Below are positions 11,701 through 23,700 of a stretch of DNA of 64,000 nucleotides, piece by piece (positions within the stretch are counted from its first letter, which is position 1; each line of letters begins with the position of its first letter). The notes under the pieces are model-generated. The model had not been told where the DNA came from. It ran no database searches and worked only from the letters and a program-made list of their open reading frames with translations. The translations under genes were made by a program, and so were the position numbers. Source of the stretch: Apoda limacodes (lineage: Eukaryota > Arthropoda > Insecta > Lepidoptera > Limacodidae); assembly GCA_946406115.1 (NCBI GenBank), contig OX291546.1, positions 13,323,019-13,387,018 of the forward strand. Reading direction: 5' to 3'.

Positions 11701-14700
11701 GCAATTTATAGCTGCTAGTAATCGCAAGCAGAAATAGCAGCTATAAATAGTTAGGTGTGACCGAGGCTTTAGATGAGAAAATGTTTCCAAGTTGTATCAT
11801 TTTGGTTATTTAGACGAGCTTCTACCAGTCTCTACGTGTAGACTGCCCATGTAAGTTTCTGCGTGTCACTGGCATAACTGTGAATGACATTAACAAAACA
11901 AAACAATATACGATAGAGTTTTCGGTCCGCATTTTAATACGTGAAAACTTATATGACGCGCACTCTAGTTGTCAACTCGACATTCTAATGCCGGGTGCAC
12001 TACGGCGCGGCGGCGTGTCGTGGTGCAAATTCAAAATAGTGTCGCATCAGATTTGGTGCGGGTTTAAATTTGAATTGTAAATAATTTGATAGGGATTATT
12101 AGCCTTAAAATTCACTAAAACCACTCGAGTTGGAGACCGTCACTATTGCGGTTGTCTGCGGATGTTTTTGCGTAGTGCGTAGGGCTTAATATTCTTAAGT
12201 GCTGATTACGCAAAAAATCCAAGCGGAAACAAACCGTAAAAAAACTGTAGCAAACTACAGAAATTCGCATACGATTCTATTTTGCAGTGCGCACAATTTC
12301 GTTGTGTCATTCACACCTTAAAAATGTTAAAAAAAACGCATAGCATCTTACCGAAGTACACGGTAGGCCTAGCAAATTCGATGACCATTTTGATATTGCA
12401 AAAAAAAAACTGATTTTGACGTTTTAATAATTAGGGTTTCGTAGGTAAAACCGAATGTGCTTTTTTGTCTTGTCTATACTAATATTATAAAGTGGAGATA
12501 TATGATTGTTTGTTTGTATTTTCTCCGAAACTACTAGACCGATTAAAAAAAATTGCCAGTAGAAGCCGACATTATCCCTGATGATCATAGGCTACTTTTT
12601 ACCGCGGGAAAATGCTTCATTGACCAATAAACGGCTTGACCGATTGGGTTGAATATGTGTATTTCCATGGCTTCACAGACACGAATGTATTATGCCATTA
12701 AAGCGGAAAGATTTGATTATTTGTTTTTTTTTCTATAATTGAGGAGTTGCCGTAAGAACTTACGCCGATAACGAAATTTAGGGCGGGCGAAGCCGCTGGC
12801 AGAAGCTTGTGTTCCATAAAGGCACAGTGAATGTGGATGGAATAGCCGCTGATAAAACTCTTGTCTTTTTTTTTACCTTTTGCAATTAATTTTTTTTAGG
12901 AAGTTTTTGAGAGTAAATTGAGGATTCACTGAACAGACAGCTAAAGCGACAAAGCTAAAGCTCAGCACAGACAGTACGGTTGCTAGCGCGGTGGGCGAAA
13001 GGGCCCCTGGTCCCCCTATGTTATATACTCCGGCAAGACTGCTACTTCAGAGACTTTGCACATGCTGCCGATTTATCCTCCCAGGGCACAGATTAAAGTG
13101 ATCCCTGGGTTCGGGAACCCATTTAATCTGCAGGTTGCCAGCAGTCAGCCGTTGCCGTATTACAGCAACGAGTACCACCTGTCTTCCGCTGTCCGCGCAG
13201 CGAATCCTCATAAGCTCTGGCTACCTTACTCACCGCCAGAAACACAACACTACTCAAAATAAGTGTAATTTGGCCGCGATCTTTATTATTCAGGCGATTC
13301 AGTAGAGCGAGTACTCGCTGTGCCCTTCCTCTACCACAGATTATATAATACTATACTAGTACCTCAACTATCAATTTTTTCAATAATTTCTATTAGGATT
13401 CGAACTCGTAGATTTTTGATAAAAACCGAACCGTTTAAGTTTCCTATCCTAACTTCCCATAGAGCAACAAAGCAATCTTGCCGCGGATGGGGGGCGTGTT
13501 CTTATCATTCGTCCGCTTGACTTATTTATGGTTTCGAATAAAATGAAAGAAAATTCAAGTTTCTTTAATATTGACTTTAGGAACCAACTTAAAAATGATA
13601 TTTGTTTAATTTGTTGTTCGCAACTATAAATTTAAAATTATCATTTTTTGTACATATGCTTACGATAAGCCCCTAAAGCAGACTTATAGACAGAACATTT
13701 AGCTACAGTTTCTTTGCCTTAATTTCGGATGCCAACAGAACGTTTTTTACCTATCTTAGTATTTTTAGCAATCGATTTCAAGAGGAATAAAATATGTAGC
13801 TGAATGTTCTGTCAATAAGTCTGCTTTAGGGGCTCATTATTTTTTCCTTATAGTTCACTTAAAGTCAGCTTATGTTTTTGTTCAAATAATAGTAACTGGT
13901 ACTGTAAAAAAATATGTTTTGCTAGTTCAGTAAAAAAACTCTACAAAAGAGGCCAATAATTTTCTTTGATTATTATTTTTGTTTTTAAGTGTAACCTTCA
14001 ATAAATCACACTAGTGCCGCTTTTTCAAATCAGTATGTAGAAGTTGACTTTAGAACCCATAATCATAAAATTCGATACTATCTTCATATCAAATTGTAAT
14101 AATATGGTACAAGGAATTAAATGTCTTTAGACGCATTAACATCTCTTTTGTTAGTGAAGATGTGAAAGTGGTTGTTTAAGACAACTCACAATTATTCTAA
14201 AGATAGTACCTAATGTTTACCACATCAAAGACCATATTTGGGTCATCGCTACTAGCGTTTAATCCAGTTCACGCAAACAATTAGGTACTTGTTACAGTGT
14301 ACAGTGCATACTAGTTTACCGCTTTGACTCCGCCCACAATTGTCCACGAATATAATGACTATGCTTTGGGTATGAGTTTAATGGATATTCTTCTTTTTCA
14401 TATAAGTCCTATACTTTAATTTTTCAGGAGTATTAAGTAGGTAGCTGTTAAAATTTAAACCTAAACTATGTTTTATACTGACCATTCAAATTTGTCGGAC
14501 ATATGTCCCATTGGAATCATATTTTCTATTTATTAACTGTGCTCGAATAAAACATACACACTGGTTGAGCTGGTTTTCATCGGATAATATGGGTTGATTT
14601 GGTATTTAGTACTTTAGTATCGTTAAAGCTACCATTTTAATTTTATTTTATTCCGGTCCATTTAAAATTTCTTATGTTAATCATCTATTCTGCATATTTA

Positions 14701-17700
14701 TTTTTATTTTGTAAAAATTTAACTTTCATAATGCACGTATCTTATACTTACAATTGTTAATTGCTTAATTTTTTTGGTATTGTCGACACAATTATCCTGT
14801 CAAAATAAAAGAAAATTCTTATATCCCAGTAACCAATGACTGAATACCTTACTTTAATTTTTTCAGGCTATCTGTGTCTATAGTATTTGCCCTTACAAAC
14901 AAACCAACATTTTAGTTTAAATATATATATATATATAGCTACTATCATAATCCTCGCCTACGAATTTTGACCAGATAATTATCCCATAGCAAAAAAAAAC
15001 ACAACGCTTTCTTCTACGTCCACTTTCTACGTCAATATCATTATGCAATGTTTAAATGTTTATTGTACTAAGACTACTTATTTTGATGACCATATTTGTT
15101 TTGTTTGCAGCTTTAGTGGGTTCAGCGTCATAAAAATCTAGCCTTGTTAAAAAGACATAAATCAGTATAACACAGATATACAAATCTGAGTTCCTTCCTT
15201 TAGCTGAATTTATTTGTATATTTAGTTTCACTATTACATAGGTATCATATCTATTTTCCATATGGTGAAAGATATCAAAGTCGTTCAGCGGGGTAATTCT
15301 TGACGAGTAATTTCAATTCCGCTGTAAATTATAACGACTTTTATGCCAATCAAAAACAAAACAAATCAAAAAGTATTATAAGGAGTCGAAATTAGGTAGT
15401 GTGATTCAAAGAATAATATGGATATTCCTCAAATCTCAGATTTCAATTTCTATTGAATAATTTGTTTTTTTTTAATCTGAGATATCGATATAAACCTTAA
15501 AACCAGCACGATTTAAGTTAGTGAATAGAAATACTATAGGCAAATTGGCAATAAATTACGGTTCCGTATTCAGAAAATATAACATTTTGGTTGCAAGTAC
15601 ATAAATCACACTACCTAATTCCAACCTCTGTTTGTTATCCAACGTACAATTACGTTCTTAATGTGTTGGGGTTTATACGATATAATTTAAGATTGACATG
15701 TATAAGTTTCCACGAGCGTAATATACGAACGTTGCATTACTTTGTCTCACGCTGTTTTTGAGCAGGAAAACCACCCTTTTGGTGCTGGAGAGGTGAAACA
15801 TGTTTACCGTTGCCACTCGAAAAAAGGCATCTTATTTATCCATAAGATTAAATATAACTCACTTTTACTCAATGAGTAATATAAACTAGTTCATTGTGAA
15901 AATAGTAGTTATTAATGTTACAAGTGCGGTATAGGTTATTACGAATAAGTTCCAAATTTAAAACACGAGCGCAGCGAGTGTTTTTACAGGCACGCATTCG
16001 AAATCACCCTATTCACTCACGTTTTTGCATGATGTAAGGCCTTAAATATTAAAAGAAAACCATTAGTGCACGCGTGAAATAATGGATTTCAGTAGTGTTC
16101 TATTTAACGCTGGCTCTTTCCACATAATTTGTACACTTAATAAAGTAGACTTTACGAGCAACTGCATTGAAAAATAATTTTTACACGCTTTAACATCAAA
16201 ATTTATTCTAAATAAATAAGTTTTGACACAAAAAAAATAACTGGCTTCAAAACGATAAAATAATTACTTATTTCCAAAAATCTGATTTAAATTACAGTTG
16301 GTGTCATGCAAGTGGAGTGTGTTATTAACTGTATAAATGTAACTACATGGACGCCAGCTTCAAACTGTAATTCAGATCAGATTTTTGGAAGTTAGTAATT
16401 ATTTTTAACATTTTTTCATTTTTTGAAGACGGTTGTTTTTTTTGGCACAATGTTTTTATGTTTTACTTTTAAGTGACGAATTGCTTTTTTTTCTCGTATA
16501 CTAAAACATTCATACTCGTAACAAAATGTTATACTATCATCAACAGATTATCAAATTAACATCAATATTTTTTTTTCTCCAAAAGTTTAACTCTTCAATT
16601 CAATACATTAATATTATACCCTTTTAAATAAAAAAAAGAATCTCTCGAATCCTTTCAGGCGTCTTTCAATAATCAGGGAACATGCCTACATAAAAAAGAA
16701 TTCCGACGAATTAAGAATCTTTACCTTTTTTAAAGTCGGTTGAAAATAAAATACAAGTGGCCAGTTACATTTTTGGAACACCTAAATTATTAGAGAATAT
16801 AGTTCAAATATAATACCACAGATTACGCGTTATATAGGATTCCGTTCTGTTGTATATAATAGAAAATTTTGCAAGCAACCCGCTGAGCAAGTTAGCAATG
16901 AAGCATCTCTGAAAAGACGTTCTTTTAATTGTTCTTTCAGATATGTATGAAAGGTTTTTCCAAGCATGCATAGTGTAAACTTAATAAGTTGTGTTATTTT
17001 ATATATTTTTCCATGAGTGTAAGTGTGTCTAAAAATATAATGACACCCGTTAGTCTAAGCTCCCATTGCATTAAACCTTACCTCACAAGGTAGCAGATCA
17101 GACGTACACTACAGCAATAGATAAAACTAACGGAAACTGGATTTTAGTAGGTTGCCATCATACCTATATCCTGGAAGAACATTTTTTTTCATCCTCATAC
17201 CGCTATTTTGGCCGAAAATAACATCATAACGAGACACATTTGGTGATCACAACTACCCGCATTGGTTGCCAGCCCCAACCTTGGCAGGTTTCAAGAACAG
17301 CCATGTTTATTAGGCAAAAAAAGGGTCAATTACCTCATCCAGTGGCAAAGCGAAACTAATGCTGATAGATCCATAGGCATACCGTCCATGAATATATAGG
17401 GTTGCCTGCCATCAACCTGACAGCTTTTCTGGTCAGCCACCTGAACCAATCGATGCTACGGTTCAAGGTATATTTTAATGCAAATACCTAGTGTAGAATT
17501 TATAAAGTTATAATTATCATTTAGTGTTTATTAGTTCTATGTCATCTTCGGCTTTATCTGCTTTTGAATAAAGGAAAATGCATAAAGCCTCTTAGATTAA
17601 AGGAATGATGAGTAATTTTCAAAGCGCTTATTACGTTTCATTTGTTTTGATATACTCATTGTAGAGGAACATAAAATAAATAAAATAATCACATAAGATT

Positions 17701-20700
17701 TTTAATTATTTTATACACAACATAAAGTTATGCCTTATCAGAAGATAAATCTAAACTGACATCATTTAAGTCAGTAAAAACCTTCTGGTTCCGATATTAT
17801 TGTGACATGCATTGTCCATTTACTTTACGTTTGAATGTTAATATGTGTAAAATAACGATTTAATCAGCAATGTAGGTCATAACTATTAAATTGTTGTACA
17901 CATTTTTTCATTAAAACGTAATGTCACAGTTATCTCGGAGCCAGTCATTTTTACTTACTGTACATAACATACATACATTTCTCGTCATTCTAAGATATTA
18001 ACATCGATTGGTTGAGGTAGCTGACCAGAAAAACTGCCAGGTTGATGGCAGGAGACACTATATATTCATGGACGGCATGCCTAGGGATCTATCAGCATTA
18101 GTTTCGCCTTGCCACCGGATAAGATAATTGACCCCATGTTTTGCCTCATAAAACATAGCTGGTCCTAAATCCTTTCAGGGTTGGGGCTAGATGGGCTATG
18201 CGGGTTGCTGTGATCACCAAAGATGTCTCTTTCGATGGGTGAACTTTTTGATCTGCCACCTTATGATGTAATTTTCGGCCAAATTTGCGGTATGAGGGTG
18301 AAAAAAGAGATAAATGTTCTTTCAGAAATTGCAATAGCAAACTACTATAATCCAGTTCATTAAGTATTATCTGTTGCTGTAGTATACGTCTGCCACCTTG
18401 TAAGGTAAGGTTTAATGCAACGGGAGCTATGACTACGTGACCTATGACAAAGTATTTAGTGCGCGTTCCGCCCTATGGTTATTACGCAAAATCTTGCCTC
18501 ATGTGTACATAATGACCAACCTATTATTTATATATTTTTTTTCACAACTATATATATTTTTTATTTGGCACATTGTAACAATTTCCTGCAAATGAGACGT
18601 GGATTTTTTAAGGTCAAACTTGTGTATGGATAATGGTGAGTTCAGATCTTCTGTTTTCGGGCATGGCCAGTCACATTGGAATGCTACTGAGAATTCTGCA
18701 GCAACGTCTGGAAGGTTTAGCCACTACAGTTAAAAGTCAGCAGGAGTACTACAAGGACATAGTAGATAATATTAAACTTCATCAACGATTGATTCGGTAG
18801 ATATGCCTATTTCTATAACACGTAAATATTTAATTTATTTTACAAACTAGCACTTCGCCGTGTCTTACGTCTCCGTATCTTGTATATAACGTCACGTCAC
18901 GGTTTTATTTTCAAGAAGATAGAATAAAGATGCAATAATAAAGTTTTTTTTTTTATGAGGCAATAGTTAAAATGATTAGGTACTTAAATATAAAGTACCA
19001 AGTGACCGACCACTGGTGGTGAAGTGCAACTTATTCTGGTTAATTTCATCACCAATGGTAAATGAGACTATTTTTACCACAAGTGGTGATATGGGAGTAG
19101 CTAGTATTATGGTCACTGGAGGCCAGTAGCATGGAAAATTGAGTGCCTCTTTTCACCAACCACTTTTGTCCTGCGTGACAGGTGGTGAGATTTTACGGTG
19201 AGCCTCTTTTCACCAACCACTTTAGTCCTGCGTGACAGGTGGTGAGCCCATCGCCGCCAGAAGTAAAATAAAAGACTAGGGACAATACAAATATACCCCC
19301 TTTGCTAATAAGAATTATAAGGGGCTAGTCAAAATTGGAAAGGGGTAATAACCTACTTATACTAAAAATTACAGATATTGCAACGATTTGGAAAAAGCAT
19401 TTTCAATGGTAAATCTTGTGAACATTTTACTGAGCTCGATAAATATTTGCAGTGCCGCGTTTGTTATTGTGGTATGTTTATATATTTTCTAACTAATATT
19501 AGATGAAATTGATTTTTAAATAAATATTTTGTCTTTTTTTTACCTAGCTGTTAGAGCCACTAATGGTGGCGAATAGCAAGCTACTCTTAGCATCGTACCT
19601 GTTTCAATTAGGAATGTTGTGTGGGTATGCAGATGATATCTTTCATGCGGTAAGTGTCAACCCGACATCTTTCGGGGCCTCGATAACGTAAGTTGTTGCT
19701 AACGATTCTCGATAGCAATAAGATATACATTGCGGTTTCGCGACAATCGATGAATTTCATACGTAATTTCAAATGCGCAATGTATATCTTATTTCTATTA
19801 ATTTCAAACTTACTTCTATGAATTGTTAGCAATAACTTTACGTAATCGACACTATATAAGATCCTTATTAATGATCCTTTCTATCGCAAACTTAAAAAAG
19901 GTACTTTCCCTCCAATGACCGCCTTTTCTTTCCACCCTGTATATTTGTGAAATTCCGTTGTTGTTTGTTTTGTCACTGCCGAACAACCAAATGAGCTAGC
20001 TGATTTTTTTAAAGAACATCCCGCAAATTTTAAAAAATTCAGTGAAATAATTATGAACAAATTCTACGTGGACAAACTTTCGCAATCCTATCAAGGACTT
20101 TCCGCAGAAAATCCCACGAATTCGAAAACCAAATTTAGCGTAAGCGGAAAGGTAAGCAAGTCGAAAAATATGTATTGGGATAAATTTATTACTCATTTCC
20201 AGAATGCTGATGTGGCTACGGCAGCATACAACAGCAAATGGTACCGCATGGACTCTCGCTGCCGCCGAGCCCTGCTGCTCCTTATAAAGAGGTATTCACA
20301 CGAGAACTTTTAAATATTAACAAAATAAAACAAATATTGTTAAATAGGTAATTGAGGAAATTACAATTAATTTGCAATCAATTGCAATAAATAAATACAT
20401 GCCGCTGCTATTAATTAAGAGGGCTCCCAACGCGCTTATACATTTGCTTTACGGTCGTTTAGCTTTAATCAACAATATAAATCTCACAGAGAGCTTTTCT
20501 GTAGCAAAAATATATTATAGATAGGCGAATAGCGTAGCGTAAAAAGTGAAAAATAAATAATTACAATTAGGTACATCACATAAGATATAAAAATTCTATT
20601 ACAGATTTTTTTTAACTTTATAGTTATTTAACTTTTCATAACATAAATTATGTTCCTGCTGCCAGTTGATAAGGAAGGTTATGAATTAAAAATAAATAAA

Positions 20701-23700
20701 CGAGGGGTTCGGCCGTAATCTTTTTAAAGCGAAGTTTTATCAGATATCTTAAAACAAATACAGTAACTTACTAGTCAAAGAATGTAGAAAGCCGTTATTT
20801 TTTTCCATTTGAAATTTGCAGGAAAATGGAAATAGGAATCTATTTTAAAACGACCAGAAAACTACAAATTCGAGTAGGAGCCAGCCAATATAGTGTCGAT
20901 GGTACGGCGTTATATAGAGGTGTGTGGAGATGATAGAGATATGCGTGTCAAAAGCTTATATTCCGGTCATATAACCAACAGGGAAGATAGAATAAATGTA
21001 GTTTTATACAGCTTCTGTTAATCACAGATTAAGTTAAATAAACTCCTTCCTCAAATTCACAATCTGAGTCGTTAGAGCCAGCCAACAAACTAAGGAATTC
21101 CTAGTGTTTTTTTGAATATTTATACCTCTGCGTAAAGAAGTCTTAAACCAATTTTTTTTTACTATCCATTACTAATTTTGTATCTAAGTACTTCAATTTT
21201 CTTATATTTTTGTAGAGATTTTAGAAGCATATTAAACCAATGGCACTAGTGGCTACTACTAAAAAAAAATCGCGTTGAAAAAAAGAAAAAAAATAGACCG
21301 GCAAAACCATAGACTTCGGGTTCTGTCTTACAAAATTGACCATCCTTTAGAAAGAGACAAAAAAAACCTGTTATCTGTATTATCTTTCTATCAACGTCCG
21401 CCATTTTGTTTGTTCATTTTGAAACAATTAGAGTATTTCTAAGGTCACTTTGCTAAATAGAGGGTCCAGAAGAAAAGTAACATGGCTTCGTAAGGATAGG
21501 GTTCAGGAATAATAAACTCATTTAAGCTTACTCAACAAGTTATTTATTTATTAAGATTACCTAATCACTTAAGGTGATTCCTAGCCTTTAAATAAAGACA
21601 AATAGAAAAAATATAATACAATCTTTCCCTACCAAGGTAACAACTGGTACCGTTCTTCAGCCTAAGGCCCGAATTATGGTAGAGTCTTGCACGATGTCCT
21701 CTCCCAAGTTGGCGCTGGATCAGGCAGCCGTTAGACATCAGAGGAAAGTAGTACGCAAAGTATCGCGACTACCACGATGAGACTTTAAGACTATTTACAA
21801 GAGCCTACGGAAGGATATGTGGTATATAATGGTAGGTTTCGAATAACACCGGCGACCCGCCGAGTCTATGTGCTCAGGTGCGATTGCTATGAGGCTCGGT
21901 GTTGTAGCTGTAGCTCGTAATAGTTAACGGTAAGCAGTGCAGGTTAGGCCGAGGATCTGGAGTGATGTCAGCATAGTCCCGGAAGCCTCACCCGAAGCTG
22001 CTGGTGCGTGCTGTAGGTCACGAAACGCAAGCAGCATGCAGTTTGCGTACGCAGTAAGCAACGCAAGAGCGTGCAGTAAGCAGTCAGTAGGGAATGGCCC
22101 GTTTCAACTGCAAACGCCCAAACCGGAACCAGACGTCTTTCCAGCAGTCTAGAGGTCGTCAGATTGCTACCAGATGCTGACCTTTTCCACGAGGGAAAAA
22201 CCCAACTTTGAGACCCAAAGACCTGTTGATTGTTGAAACATTTTCACAACACAATTAATAGAAACAAAGCTATTGGGATTCCGAACTATAAAGGGTGTAA
22301 GGGACATCGTGACGAAAACTGAAACCATACGTTTAGTACATGATTCTGAACCTTATAGCGTTGGAATTTTACGTCGGTCTTTTCATGACTTTTATGTATT
22401 GTTTTGGCGTTTTTTTTACTGATAATGACTATTGCCGTGTATCACAACCCCATTTTAACTAAAAAAGTAATAAAAAACGATAAGTTTATTATTTTCACCT
22501 GAAACTGCAATGTAAATCAAATTTAAAATCAGCTGTTAGATACGTTTAAAATAAATTCTTGAGTAAGGTCACCGTACCTACACAACAGCACACACTAGCA
22601 CTGACCTCTAGAGGTCAGTGACACAAAAGGCACAAGCTCACACCGCGGTAACGATAAAGCAGTAGGCATCGATGTGCGGCTATACCTACATTCTGTGTCC
22701 ACGCGCACGTTATGTATTTATACCTACCTACTATGACGTGGTGAAGTAGAAACGTTTGCAATACATTGCGCGCTTTCACACGATACAAAAATGACAAAAA
22801 CTTTAATTTACCATTTCCGAGATAATCTTTTTGTAATTTTTTTATAAACTGTAAATGCTACTTTTTGTCAAAGTTTTTGTCACGATGTCCCTTACACGGT
22901 GTATAGGTAATAATAGTTATGCACCCCGGCCATCTACATACGCCGAACAAATCGCTTTCAGGTATATATATTGTAGTCTTTGCAAATCGCTACCAAAATT
23001 TTGGAAAACTAACTTGCCAGTTTTATTTACTTCAATACGTGTGACATTCACAGAAATTTTTACTCTTTGACAACCACATTAGACTCAAAATTGATTGTAA
23101 GTATTGAGTCATTACTCAATGCAAACTCCGCTACGGGCGCATTTTAGCGGAGTTTTAGATGTGCCATTAATGGATTGCTTATGCGTCATCCTAAGGTAGT
23201 AAATCGATGACCACGGCATATGAAAATTGCAGATTATTATTACGATATCGACTAGTCACACCGCTCCTAGAACGTAAAGTATTTTCTGACAGTAGATGTC
23301 AGTTGCAAATTAACTTTTTAGGGTTCGCTATTCAAATGCATGAAGACGACCTGATGATGTCTGTGATAATTTTTGTTAAAACAAGTTAGAAAGAGGCAAA
23401 AGACCTTAGTTCTACTTCGTGTCTGTCACACTTTTGCAACCATTTTTTTTTGCATTGCAAGCTCATCCGTAATTTATTGGCCAACCTGTTTTTGATTATA
23501 TAATAGATGATGAACAAAGCAATCGTTTTGATTTTAAGTATAGAATAAACCCATTCCCTTCATCATTATATATTTAAAACTTTTAGTGTTTTAAATTTTT
23601 TACCTACTGTAATTTTAATTGAATATAGCAGTTTATTTCGTTTTCTGTAGGATACTCATACAAGGTTCATACAAAGAATAATGCTATAAAACTACTCTTC

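Noticed and set aside
21937..22152. GC-richer 71-codon open frame in OR intron 8
   Set aside because: No recognisable domain; the local composition suggests a decayed repeat rather than a gene.
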